The notes under the pieces were generated by a model. It saw nothing but the letters and a program-made list of their open reading frames with translations. It had not been told where the DNA came from and ran no database searches. From assembly GCA_010094045.1 (NCBI GenBank), contig ML986702.1:1-64000 (forward strand): DNA of 64,000 nucleotides. Direction: 5' to 3'. This DNA is from Lojkania enalia (Eukaryota; Ascomycota; Dothideomycetes; Pleosporales). How positions within the stretch are numbered: the first letter of the stretch is position 1; each line of letters opens with the position of its first letter. The position numbers and the translations under genes were made by a program. Shown piece after piece: positions 12,718-23,765 of this stretch.

Positions 12718-13023
12718 GATGATAATTTGAAGCCAGTTGTGTACTCTTGGAAGACATTTGGGGCTCCCGATTCGTGGTTGATAGTCTTTATATTCTATTC
12801 AAGATCGCAATCTAGGCAATCTAATGCCAGAAGAGGTATAACTCACGTTATTCCGATATATCAGATGCCACATTTGCCGGTAGTGCTTCTGGAACAGACT
12901 GGCTAATCGGATGTTTCCTAGGACGAGAAAATATAGTAGTGTTATTTTAGTCTGCTGCTTATATATCGCTTTCATCTCAATGATAGATTGTTTTAAGTAG
13001 ATGCGGCGCTAAATTTATATATA

Positions 13024-14100
13024 ACAGAACTGGTAGGCCAGCGTACCCCACCTGTTCCTAATTTTCTAGCGATATATTTTCACAGTATATTACGATAGTA
13101 CAAATATTACATAAATCCTGTATTAATTAGTATCCGTAGTACTATTCTCGCGTGTACGTACGTTATGCCCAGTCTCTCTGCAGCAGCTGCAATGCATAGA
13201 AGCCTACCAACTAGCACCTAATCGCGCCTTTGACGTATTTTACCCTCTAGCTACTGCTTAACATCCTTTTGAGTAAAGATCTCTTTTTCCTCTACCTTTA
13301 ATAAAGTGCCTCGCCTCTGAAATCGCTTAACGCTGTTTACACGTTGTGGCAGCCTTATATACTCTCTTAAAACTAGCGGTTCGACCTTTCTACCCAGCCG
13401 CTTTGATTCATTAGATTACCGTAATCCATTCATAATTATCTAGCTGTATAGCTTTTAGCTGGTCTCATCTCTCTGAGCCAGTAACAACTAGATTAGGTGA
13501 TATGTTACCTGTCATTAGGCTAGCTTTGTCAAAGTTGTAGATATCCCTACGCAGATACCGTATGTAGGCTTCCTACGCGCTATAAGCCCAAACCAGGTCC
13601 TAATAGTATCAGGATCCCCACAGAAAGCCCTATAATAATCTTACTACCGATTAAATCGTATTTTAAGGCTCTCAGCCCGCTTGACAAAGTTCCTAGGCCA
13701 CTTCTAACCAACCTACCCAGCGCGGCGCTCAGCAAGTAACTTATCCGCCGTATCTCATACTGCACCTAGAGAGGGCTCAAATCCTCGTGAATCTAGGCCT
13801 AGGATATGCTTAAAAATAAGCTCCTCTTCTATATTAGTAAGCCTCCTTACTTTAAGTTAAGCTAGCAACCGCGTTGCGCAGTACTTCCGGCGTGTCGATT
13901 GCGGAGCGTAGTTTCGGGAATGTTAAACGCTGCTGTAGCTCGCTTTACACGTTGTATCTAGCCGGAGTTGAAAGTTGAGATAGCAAGGAAGATATGTGAT
14001 TCTTTATAGGGCAATTGAATCGCTGTTGGTAGAGCTACAGTAGCTTGAAGCTGACGCAGTGCGAAAAGTTAGCGGTGTGCAGCTCGCTTGCCAGTTACGT
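13024..14100 (-). mobile_element. Internally deleted pogo-type relic, little RIP
   Basis: Imperfect inverted ends (left ACAGAACTGGTAGGCCAGC; right, read on the minus strand, ACGTAACTGGCAAGCGAGC; about 14 of 19 match) are flanked by TA at 13,022-13,023 and 14,101-14,102. At 1,077 bp it is much shorter than the 1.85-kb elements. The minus strand still shows pogo landmarks: GDPDTIRTWFGL near 13,620, IYNFDKASLMTG near 13,540, EWITVI near 13,430 and a C-terminal CSCCRETGHNVRT zinc knuckle near 13,180. Frames are broken by frameshifts and stops, but base composition is near normal, so it is either younger or was too short to be strongly mutated. Confidence 0.75.
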
Positions 14101-14102
14101 TA

Positions 14103-15952
14103 GTGGTACAGCATCGCGTTGGGGAATTAGCCGCGCTATTCCTGTGCATTCTGCAAACAATACCGATCCTACCAAATCTAAAATTTCTTTTTTTCCTAGT
14201 GACCTCTTCGCTCCTAGTAAAAGCTGCCCCAGTGAAATGACTCTATCAGTAAACTGCCTAACTGCACAGTTGTGACGGTTATGGAGGGAAGAACCATTCG
14301 AGACTACACCGGAAGCAGCTACTATTGTGAGGAAAGTACACCTGCGTAGATAGAGGGGGGTATTCTGACCTTCCAGAACAAGAGAAGAATAGCGAACATA
14401 GACGACAATAGACATCTCTTGATTGATGGCTGCATAGCCCTCTTTTCTTTAACAACATTTAATTGCAAGACAAAGACCTCATCGACTACGTTGGCTGTGC
14501 GCAAGACGGAAAGAAAGAAGTCCCCCGACCCTCTTCGAGAATGGAAGAACTAGCAAACATCTTAGAGAGCCTGCAAACCCTTCTCCGCCGGACCAAAACG
14601 ACCTGCGGAACAACCAAATCGAGTAAATGGACTTGCACACCTGATAGAGCTATTAAGGCTCCGGTACTGGGTATCGGCTCTACAGTCCTATCAGTGTAGG
14701 AGAGTATGGTCACGGGTTTTACTGACATTTTATTGGGATAAGATGTCATGACGACAATATCAATCACCATGTCGCATAGATGGACTCAATACACCGCTTA
14801 GTGCGGAATATTTACCTCAACCCATCAAGATCCCTAATCTATTTTGTAGGAAGCTAGGGCTAGTGATAACTCGCTAAGTAATCTTTTTCCAAATCACATA
14901 TAAATGTTATCCCTCCCGTCCCATCTGTCGATTATTATGGCTTGTAAGCATTCTTGGATTTTGAGAGATGTACACAAGCTCTTCAAAGACGAAACTAAGA
15001 TCTATATCGTCCGTGGACAGCAACAATCCTAACTTCTCCACTAGGCCCGTACATCGGCCAAGATTATTATGCGAATATTTAGGTGCTATGCTCACCATAT
15101 TATCTTATCCATTTAATACGCGTGTGGAGGATAAGGAGATGCAGATGGGGAAACGGTCTGGACGTTCCAGGAATTCTAAAAGTATGCATGCGCCCAGACA
15201 AAAAGGAATTCGAAATGTCACGTGTTTCTACTATCCTATTATAGTTGGCCTATTTTCAGGCCTATATAGTCTCTCCACTGCCAGCTTCTGGTCAGGCAGG
15301 CCACTTACCCTCCTTCAATACATCAATATTTGCCTCAGCAATTGATGCTGCCTGATACGCGACAACATCTATAGACCATGCCTCCACTTCTCAGCTTTTA
15401 GCCAAATGCCCTTTTGACAACTGGCTGGGTGAGAGACCTCCGCTTAATCGCATCGAGAGACGCACCCAAACACTCGAAGGCCACTATGACGTCGGACATG
15501 AAGACACTGGAGTCTTTAAATGGTAGAAGAAATCAGGCGCCAGATGCTGGAAGATTATGAGACTTCCGGAGAGATTTGAAGCGCCGCTGATGTTGAAATG
15601 GCAATAAAATTTGAAAATTTGCTTTCAGACGTGGACTTAATTGGAAAGGTCACAGTACACGGTGAATTGAGGAAGGAGCGTTGGAATTGGGATGCTTTAA
15701 GAATTCGGGAAATCATGCCTTTCGTCCAGACTTTGATGATTTGGGTGGATTTCATGGCGCAAAAGAATAAGTTGAGAAAGTTGAATGAGCTTTGGTTCTC
15801 AGAAATACCAATGCGTCTCAATGAGCCCAGATACAGGACTTCCTTCCTACCTCCATCTATCGTACTATAACGCAGTCTTAGAAGATACCATTCATGTTAG
15901 GAGCCGCATTTCTCTGGGAAAATGTCTTGTGCATTCACACCCTTCCCCGATC
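14103..15952. other. Interval with no confident gene
   Basis: Several overlapping reading frames of 60-146 codons occur on both strands, none with a recognisable domain. The best candidate for former coding sequence is the + strand at about 15,519-15,870: a frame starting MVEEIRRQMLEDYE meets a TGA at about 15,579 and then continues open for 90 codons with amphipathic, charged composition and few rare residues. It may be a decayed gene or chance. It ends just before the 3' end of the GST gene on the other strand. Confidence 0.4.
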
Positions 15953-16875
15953 CTAGTGCCCAATTTTGGGCGCTCTTTCGAGGATATCTTTTATTGCCGG
16001 CCTTGCCAACATCTTCTGGCTCCAAGTCTCAATGCGTGGCCAATCCTTGATATCGACTCCAAAGAACTTGAACATCCACGGCATGGCGAACGGGAAATAT
16101 GAAAGGTCAGCCAACGTAGGCCGGTTTTTGAGGGCGATATATTCCTGCCCTGGTAGCGAGAGACGTTTCTCAAGAACATTCCATTGTTGGAGGGTGTTTG
16201 AATGGAATCTAGGCAAGTCAGGAGCTACTAACATAGAGGCCTTGAAAAACTTCAAGAATTATGGTTTCCGAGCTTACTTCTCAATCGTTCGTGGCAGTTG
16301 GATGGGGTTCTGCCGATTTGGGTATCCTTTTAGGAAGTATAGCCAGTTCTTGGCCGTTGGTCTGCAAAGACGATGGCTTAGTGGCACTTTTGCTCAATCT
16401 AGTTAGATAATAAATTTACCCTAGTCCAGCTGTTTGGTACGCAGTCCATGAAAACACGGCCGCTTTTTCGGCAGCAGTGCGGCCTCGCCAATAACCGTCA
16501 TTATCCCATTGCTCACAGAGGTATTGCAAGCACGCTGTACCCTCAAAGACCGATAAATCTTCACCTGTTTCTGGGTCGCGATCTCTCAATGCCGGAACGT
16601 ATCTCTCTGGGTGGATTTTATAGAACCATTCTTCGCGCGTGTCGATTACCGAGATCACATGAGGAATCTTTAGCTCAAGCGCGAGGATGAGCGGCTTGAT
16701 GTAGTTTATGTAAGAAGTTTCGTCGGCTAATATTAAAGTCAGTAACAGTGGATTTAAAGGAAACTCGTGGTAGACCTTTGATGACATAAAGGATGACACG
16801 GCCGTCATGTTCATGATCGCCACTGACAATCTCGTAGTTGAGAGATTCAGTTGCGGTGGAAGCTTCCTTGCTCAT
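15953..16875 (-). CDS. gliG: Glutathione S-transferase of the ETP cluster (GliG-like)
   Basis: Four exons: 16,875-16,776, 16,726-16,420, 16,361-16,278 and 16,208-15,953, giving 248 residues, close to GliG (about 240). Introns have GT/AG borders with CTGAC or CTAAC/CTAAG-like branch points. The N-terminal thioredoxin-like half contains YINYIKPLILALELK and a conserved PERYVPAL / FEGTACLQYL stretch where fungal Ure2-type GSTs bind glutathione; the helical C-terminal half contains RPTLADLSYFPFAMPW. In ETP pathways this enzyme adds two glutathiones to the P450-oxidised diketopiperazine, supplying the sulfur atoms. It is the left-most biosynthetic gene and carries a palindromic regulator-type site 92 bp upstream. 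The family is certain; the role rests on cluster context. The symbol marks homology only. Confidence 0.88.
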
Positions 16876-16966
16876 ATTGATGTTACAACACAAAATTCAA
16901 TAACTCAATTGAGTTATCCGCTTGAAGCAAGCGATAGCTGCGATAATAAACTAATCTGGATGTAGA

Positions 16967-16977
16967 ACGGGGCCCGA
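16967..16977. promoter_or_regulatory. CGG-N3-CCG palindrome upstream of GST
   Basis: ACGGGGCCCGA, one base off the CCGG-N3-CCGA consensus seen across the cluster, about 92 bp upstream of the GST start codon. Likely site of the cluster Zn2Cys6 regulator. Confidence 0.6.
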
Positions 16978-17097
16978 ATCGGCAAGCAATCTCGGGCCCA
17001 ATATTCTCCCTCAGCCTTGTCTGCCTTTTTTAGACCACGCCGTACCACTCCTAAACTCTGTAAAGCAGTGAAAATTATTTATTCTTGATAAATATGC

Positions 17098-18725
17098 CTA
17101 TTTCTTACGCGAACGATCCCGCATTGTACATCGCAAAAGGGTAACAGGATGATCTATCCAAACTTCATGATTCCTACCGGGCCCATCTTCCTCCATCGGA
17201 CATTCCAAATCATAATTTATTATAATATACGAGATAGTAGCCCTAATAATGAGATCCGCAATGTATTTTCCAAGGCATTGTCTAGGCCCGAACCCGAACC
17301 TCCAGTAGTGATACCTATACTCTGATGCTGCTTTTTCGAGAAACCGTTCGGGACGGTAGGTGCGGCTATCTTCACCCCAGAATTCGTTTCTAATATTAAG
17401 TGCATATGTATCCACGATGACATTCGTATTGGCAGGAATGATAAAACCATCTACAATTCGGATTGTTGGGGCAGATTGTGGAACGGTAAATGCCGCAGCA
17501 GGCTTGAGACGCGCCGATTCGAGTATACACGCATCCAGCAAAGTAAAACTTTTCGTAATGTATTCCTCCAACATATTAGAATCTTCTTTTCGATATAGTT
17601 CTGTCCGAACTTTGGATTGGTACTCTTCATAAGTAGCGAGGAGTGTTAATACCCACGATGTACCTCCAGTCGTAACGTCCAGATTAGCAAACAGGATTTC
17701 GTCTAGAGTTTGGTAGAATTGCTCTCCAGTAACTTTCCCAGACTCAATAAAACGCGACATCTGTACAATTGGAGTATATTTCCCCATATCCAATAATTTT
17801 GAAATAACTTTGTCGTTAAATGTCTTCCATCGATACTTAAACTCGATCAACGAGGCGTTCGTCTTAGTTGGGAGATATTTCGACCAGTAGAATCGCGACA
17901 GTCCCCCGCTCATCACTTGTCTAAAAAGTGCCTCTCGGATCTTGATAAGTTCTTTTAGTTCCTTATGTTGTGCCTCCTCGAGTTCTCCATATATGATTTT
18001 CGCAATGATCAAGAAAGGGAGCATGCTTAAGTCTTTTGCGGGATCGATGACCCCACTTTCTAGTTTGCGGTCGTGCATTAGCGCATCAAAGAATTTTTTA
18101 ACTTCACTTTGAATAAGCGGGGCAAAGGTCGTTGCCTGAGTTGGCAAAAATGGACCTTTAAATGTCTCGCGCACGGCTTCCCACGGACTGCCACCAATGA
18201 GGCCGAGGCAGCTACCCAGTAGTTGATGCATGAGGTATCCTGAATCATTCGCTGTAGCTTTCGAATGTTTATTAGAATCCTTAAAGACATTTTTTATGTC
18301 CTCAGGTTTTGTAAGCACTCTACCGCGCGTTAGTGACTAGACTTGACGAGAGAATGCATGGGGCATAAAATCTTACATCTCTGGTGTGAACCCGGACCAT
18401 ATGCGATAGATCGAGCCCAGCTTTTTCCCCCATTTCTCGCTGTTACTAGCTCCATATAGAAACTTTGCAGCATCTCCTTGGCCATTTGGCCACTCGTAAT
18501 CGCAGCTAGGGATTGATGTCTTTCCATCCACCTTAAACGTTGCGTGTCGCCACGACAGGAATACCTATGATTAATATTAAGCACCCAATATGCACTGCTG
18601 TTCCATACACTTACATTCAAAATCGACGACAGAATTTGCCCGCAAACTCTCCTTATCTGGGCCAAAATTGCAAGGATGACTGCTTGGATCGAAAGCAGAC
18701 CAAGGTTGAAGTTCGTCCGACGCAT
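17098..18725 (-). CDS. Cytochrome P450 of the ETP cluster
   Basis: Three exons: 18,725-18,615, 18,564-18,377 and 18,319-17,098, giving 506 residues. The introns start GTAAGT and GTAAGA and end CATAG and GGTAG. An N-terminal hydrophobic segment (residues about 8-24) anchors it in the ER membrane. The I-helix region reads NLDVTTGGTSW, the K-helix ExxR is ESAR, a YRPERF motif follows, and the heme-binding loop is FGFGPRQCLG with the cysteine ligand. It is the only P450 in the cluster; in gliotoxin biosynthesis GliC hydroxylates the alpha carbons before sulfur enters and GliF acts later. Because sulfur insertion needs the first activity, a GliC-type role is more likely, but sequence alone does not settle it. 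It shares a promoter with the dipeptidase. Confidence 0.92.
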
Positions 18726-18860
18726 CTCGAGAAGTTCAATATAGGAGAACTGTTGTTAGAATTATGCTTCTTAGGGCTCAAACTATCCCATCCGTATGGT
18801 CACACTACGATCATATGGAATCTGAGATGCGGTTCGCTGGCCCCCCCCCTTCCCTGCAAA

Positions 18861-18871
18861 CCGGGCGCCGG
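18861..18871. promoter_or_regulatory. CCGG-N3-CCGG site between P450 and dipeptidase
   Basis: CCGGGCGCCGG lies 136 bp from the P450 start codon and 97 bp from the dipeptidase start codon, in the shared divergent promoter. It follows a short C-rich run (18,839-18,849). It differs by one base from CCGG-N3-CCGA. Confidence 0.6.
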
Positions 18872-18957
18872 GCTCGCCGAGAGAGGAACCGAACGCCCGA
18901 AAACCCAACTTCTCAAACGCCAGCCCTAACGAATTGGGATTTCTCTAATCAGTATTA

Positions 18958-20345
18958 ATGGTTTTGAACATGTCGTTTCAGAAAACACTCCATGAAATTC
19001 CAAACGATAACAACCGCGATCCTAACCCTAGGTCGGAGAAATTCCAATTTTGCATAAAGCGAGCGGCAGGAGTCCTTCTCATACTTATTCTCGGGCTATT
19101 AATTTACTCTTCCGGATTCTTCCAAGTGCAATGGGACCTAAATTTTCTGCCATCGAAGCATCAATGTCAAGATGTGTTTGATTTGGCACCGCTTATTGGT
19201 GAGACTCTTTTCTATTGTATCGCGGAGCAACCTGACGAATTCAGATGGACACAACGACTTCCCAATATGGATAAGAGCATTCTATCAAAATCACATATAT
19301 CAACAGAACTTCACGCAAGAGTCAGAGCTCTTCGGTCAGGTCGATTTCCCGCGACTTCGCGAAGGTCGAATCGGCGGCCAATTCTGGAGTGTTTACGTTG
19401 AATGGTAAGAGAACCTAAAGGACCCAATTTTCTTCACAGTGTTGATATCATTTTAGCCCTAAGGACTCGGGCAAGTACACAGATGATGTCTATCGAGAAA
19501 TCGTGCACGACACACTTCAGCAAATAGATATTGTCTATCGCTTGATGAAAGCCTATCCATCATACTTGCAACATGCACGCAACGCTGCTGATGTTAAGAA
19601 AATATTCCACAGTAGTTCCCGGATTGCCAGCTTCATGGGCATTGAGGGCTTGCACCAAATCGGAAATAGTGCAAGTATCCTCAGAATGTACTATTCGCTA
19701 GGTGTTCGGTACGCCACACTCACTCACACATGCCATAATGCCTACGCAGACAGCGAAGAGCCAGCGAAGCCTATTCATGGAGGCCTCTCCGAGGCAGGAA
19801 AGGCGCTGGTGAAGGAAATGAATAGAATGGGAATGATTGTTGATCTCTCGCATACGAGCTTCGACACGCAACGTGACGCTTTAAAGATATCAAAAGCTCC
19901 TATTATATTCTCACATTCAAATGCGTATTCAGTGCACAACCATACGAGGAACGTCCCAGATGACGTTCTTGATATGGTTAAAGAGAATGGAGGAGTAGTT
20001 ATGGCCACGTTCTACCCAAGTTTCCTAAGTTCCAACAGTTCCAATGCATCTTTAGACACTGTCGCGGAACATATTCAATATATTGGAGAAAGGATTGGCT
20101 ACAAGCATCTCGGGATTGGATCGGATTTTGACGGGATGGCATCCGGGCCTAAAGGACTTGAGGATGTCACTAAGTATCCGGATCTCATCAGGGAATTAAA
20201 AGAGAGAGGCATTGCGAAGGAAGATATAATCGGAATCATGGGTCTCAATATATTAAGAGTCCTGGAGGACGTGGAGGACGTAGCTGCATCGATGGCTGAT
20301 GTCTTGCCTTTAGAAGATAATGTGAAGCCCTTCTTTGACCCCTAA
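18958..20345 (+). CDS. gliJ: Membrane-anchored M19 dipeptidase (GliJ-like)
   Basis: Exons 18,958-19,198, 19,245-19,404 and 19,457-20,345 encode 429 residues; a second ATG at 18,970 would remove four. Zinc-site motifs of renal-dipeptidase family M19 are all present: DGHND straight after the first intron, the glutamate in MGIEGLHQIG, SHTSFDT, FSHSNA and the GSDFDG aspartate. The PRLREG..GGQFWS block is also typical. In ETP biosynthesis this enzyme removes glycine from the bis-cysteinylglycine adduct after GliK has acted. Unusually for a cytosolic step, residues about 38-56 form one strong hydrophobic helix preceded by basic residues, so the catalytic domain is probably membrane-tethered, most likely facing a lumen. 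It is transcribed divergently from the P450. Confidence 0.92.
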
Positions 20346-20582
20346 AATGAATATCATCTGGAATATCTGGAATTTCTGTGCCTACTTGATTCAATCTCTT
20401 ATTTATTGCATACAACAAGATAATACATCCAATTAGATTGTTTATGGAACCTCAGAGTTCCTCTTATGAGATAACCTTCTCCTACATCAGTATTTCAGCC
20501 AGCCACCAAATAATTCTCCATTCCTAGCATTTTACTACAGAACTAGAGGTTCAAGTCCAGCCGTGTTTCGGAAGATTGGCTT

Positions 20583-20632
20583 TCGGATCCCGGTCTTCTT
20601 TGGTGGAGCGCATTCCGCCGACCGGTGACCGG
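20583..20632. promoter_or_regulatory. Two CGG-N3-CCG palindromes upstream of the O-methyltransferase
   Basis: TCGGATCCCGG at 20,583-20,593 (reverse complement CCGGGATCCGA, an exact consensus match) and CCGGTGACCGG at 20,622-20,632. They lie about 290 and 255 bp upstream of the start codon, farther than for the other genes, which may mean a longer 5' leader. Confidence 0.6.
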
Positions 20633-20885
20633 GGACCACCGGTGCAGCAGGGATACCGACTCGGCAGCCTTAGAATCCTTCTATACCCAACCAGGTATCT
20701 TCTAAAGCAAAGAATTTAAGCGCAAAACCAACAGAAGTTGATGTAAGCAAAGCAAAAGTAGTAATTCGTGATCTCTACATATCATGCTTTCTCTCTCGTT
20801 GCATTACTTTATCGGCGCAGTGCTTCATGTGATTCGAAGCCCGCTTGGACGATCCTGGTTCACGGGAATCTAATCGCTACACGGA

Positions 20886-22235
20886 ATGGCCGACAAAAAC
20901 AAGACCATGCAAAATGGCATGTCCAAAAAGATTTCCAGCATAACAGATGTCCTTTCAGACCTGAATGAGCATCTGCGCGGTAGCTTGGAAAGCTTAGGAG
21001 GCCTGAATGCAGAGTTGACAAAATCACTGCATAGTGAGGATGGTCTTCCGGATCCAGAGCACCTCCAGCAGGCCGCCCAGACTATCAATCTCTTACATAA
21101 GATCCAACTTATTTTAGATCCACCAGTTTTGCTTCTGGCAGATCAATTTTTAGGTTCGCCGAGCCCTTTCCGCAAAATGATAGTAAGCTTACCATCCACA
21201 GGCTACGTAAAGACCAAATGTCTGTGCGCTGCAGTAGAACGAGGCATGCCAGATGCATTATCGAATGGACCAATGACATTGGATGAGCTAGCTAAGGTTT
21301 CTGGATCGCGAAAGGATAGGCTCGGCCAAATTTTGCGCATTTTGTACAACAATGGAATCTTCAATTTTGACGCTTCGACCGAGACATATTCCAATAACGC
21401 AGCATCTTTGCTTTTGACAACAGGCCATTGGACGCAGTGGCATAACTGGGTTACCCTGTACGGAAACCAATTTTATGACATCGCCCGAGGAATCCCAGAT
21501 TCGACGAAACGCGATGCGACGCGATGGGCTGCGCAAATCAACTTCGACACTGACGACAATATGTTCACCTACTTTACGGACCAGGGGTGGCTACCACAGC
21601 TGCATCGTACCCTTTCCGGGGGCGCCGCTGCACAGATGCCAGGGATTTTGGAGGACTATCCTTGGCACGAAGTTGCGAACGAGGTTGTCATGGACATTGG
21701 AGGAGGTGGCGGGGGTTTAATCGCAGGCTTACTCCGCAAATATCCAACCATGCGAGGTGGGATATTTGACCTTCCCCGCGTAATAGACCACGTGAAGCCA
21801 TTTTTCCGTTCAGGGGGACAGTACTCTGATATCGGCGAAAGGGTCGCGGATAAAGACCTTGTGGCGGGAGATTTCTTCGAATCTGTCCCGCGCCGAAAAT
21901 TTTACACCATAAAATGGTGCATTCACGACTGGAAAGATCCCGATGCAGTCAAGATCTTGAATAATATCCGGAAAGCTCTCGTTCCGGAGGAGGAAAGCAG
22001 ACTTGTTGTTCTGGAGTCTATATTGACAGACGTTCATTCTAGTAGGCTATCACATTACGGAGACATCAACATGATGATGACTGCAAATGGTCAGGAGAGG
22101 ACAGAACCTCAATGGCAGAGCTTGGCCAAGCTTTCTGGCTGGAAGATTGAAAGAATATACGAGCTAAGGGGTGCTTGGGTAAAGGCTATGGATTTCAGGC
22201 CAGTGGCAATGGACACTAGCTCATATACTTCGTGA
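20886..22235 (+). CDS. gliM: O-methyltransferase, COMT-like (GliM-like)
   Basis: A single uninterrupted frame of 449 residues. The N-terminal part has the winged-helix dimerisation domain of plant and fungal family-2 O-methyltransferases (MTLDELAKVSG..KDRLGQILRILYNNGIF). The SAM-binding glycine loop is VVMDIGGGGGGL near residues 275-290, followed by the acidic FDLP motif, and the catalytic-histidine region reads KWCIHDWKD. GliM-type enzymes methylate an oxygen during maturation of ETPs. It follows the dipeptidase in the same direction with 540 bp between them and has its own pair of palindromic sites. Its size (GliM about 410 residues) and motifs suggest a functional enzyme; the methylated position is unknown. 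Confidence 0.9.
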   Translation: MADKNKTMQNGMSKKISSITDVLSDLNEHLRGSLESLGGLNAELTKSLHSEDGLPDPEHLQQAAQTINLLHKIQLILDPPVLLLADQFLGSPSPFRKMIVSLPSTGYVKTKCLCAAVERGMPDALSNGPMTLDELAKVSGSRKDRLGQILRILYNNGIFNFDASTETYSNNAASLLLTTGHWTQWHNWVTLYGNQFYDIARGIPDSTKRDATRWAAQINFDTDDNMFTYFTDQGWLPQLHRTLSGGAAAQMPGILEDYPWHEVANEVVMDIGGGGGGLIAGLLRKYPTMRGGIFDLPRVIDHVKPFFRSGGQYSDIGERVADKDLVAGDFFESVPRRKFYTIKWCIHDWKDPDAVKILNNIRKALVPEEESRLVVLESILTDVHSSRLSHYGDINMMMTANGQERTEPQWQSLAKLSGWKIERIYELRGAWVKAMDFRPVAMDTSSYTS

Positions 22236-23639
22236 CTTAGTTAATGCTATGAACAATATGATTCACTACCATTCCAAGGCACTATGATTTCAATACTAAA
22301 GTATATCTTCCATGAAAATTTAATACAAATCGAATTTTTTCGTCTTATCGATACTAGCTAGCTCTCACGTAATTCTGGAATTAGTGTAGTACGCATAAGT
22401 AGCGTTGAGAACTAGATATCGTGCCAAATTATTAGCTATTCAGCCATAAACTACAAGGGGAACGTTCAAATACCTAACCATATAAATCCTTAAAGCAACA
22501 TTCACAAAACAGTTTGCTCTATACCAGCTGAGTACGATAGCACATATCGCTAGAGACTAGCCTATTACAACAGTTCCATTCATGGCTTTATTTTCTGAAG
22601 AGTACCACAATACAGGAGCTTTCTTCAAAAAAAAAAGTGGGGGGAATTCTTAAAATTTGACAGTTCTATAGTTTTGTAATTTGCAGCAACGACTCGAGAT
22701 AACCGTAGCCTAGCTCAAATAAGGAGTGCCAACCTCAGAAAATATCACGTAGATATTCGACGACGAGCTCTTCAAACCATCGGGGCGAATACAACTGCCA
22801 ATTTCACCCAATATGATATAATATTAATTGATAAATTTCCAAATATACTAGGATATATGATTCAGTTTGCGGTTCGGGTACGGTCACAGAATCCATCCCA
22901 GCAACCGACCTACCGAAATTAATTGAAATCTATGCAACGAGCCTTGTACTACGTATAATAGGCATTGATAAAATATTTCTGAAAAATGAATGGCTAGCTA
23001 TTAGATGCAAAGAATCCATGGTAACTTGATTTTTTAGGACAAACGGTTCCTCACTCCTGCTTCTCCTTCGGCTTATCAATTATGTCTTTCCCGTCCACAG
23101 CGGCAAGTAAGATACAATGCACACTAAAGGCTAGCGGTACGGCAGTCACGTCATTTTAGCTAAGTATTCCTCATGGCGAACCCGCTGGAGAAGCGAACCT
23201 AAGTTCAACCTAGTGTTACTCAACAGAGGTGGTTTCGAGTTGGCAGACGTGAAGACTTATACGAGGTAGTGAGTCTAGCCGAAGCGTAGAGGGAAGCGGG
23301 ATGATGATAGTAGGTGGGTGGAATAAGGCTGTCGCGACTTACAAGGATATACTAAAGGGAATCCTAGGCTATAAAGTCGATGATAATGGAGAGATCGGAG
23401 TTCAGTCCGTTTCTAAGGTTGCGTTTGTGAAGAAATCAGCACATACCGTCAACAATCTACGAAGCGTATTTACAGGTGGCTCAAGGGCTATTCAGTGACT
23501 TGGAGAACGTACTTACTATCACCTGTTAGATTAGGATAATGCCCATGTTCCTACAATCATGTGTCAGTCGATTGACTTTACTCGTCCTAATTGAAGCCGC
23601 ACTTTTCGGGCTAACGTGAATTTGTTCATGGATGTTATT
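22236..23639. other. 1.4-kb intergenic stretch
   Basis: I see no convincing gene. A + strand frame at 23,301-23,498 (65 codons, starting MMIVGGWNKAVATYKDIL) is preceded by in-frame stops and has no recognisable family. A short A-run/G-run occurs near 22,628-22,644. The composition is mildly AT-rich. Confidence 0.5.
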
Positions 23640-23650
23640 CCGGTTGCCGA
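23640..23650. promoter_or_regulatory. CCGG-N3-CCGA site upstream of the second methyltransferase
   Basis: CCGGTTGCCGA, a perfect match to the cluster consensus, ends 115 bp before the start codon. Confidence 0.65.
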
Positions 23651-23765
23651 GCCTTAACTCGCTGGGTAACCGATCTACGACAAAACGATATATATCCATA
23701 GAAATACAACTCTTTCAACTCCACATCCGATAACCATCTTTGCAAAATTGTCGTAAGTTATTAGC

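Noticed and set aside
14045..14770. Overlapping frames of 60-106 codons on both strands
   Set aside because: No domain, no splice-compatible continuation, and they overlap each other on opposite strands; the first also overlaps the end of the pogo relic.
20545..20575. tRNA-like T-arm string (GGTTCAAGTCC)
   Set aside because: No matching acceptor, D or anticodon arms could be folded around it.
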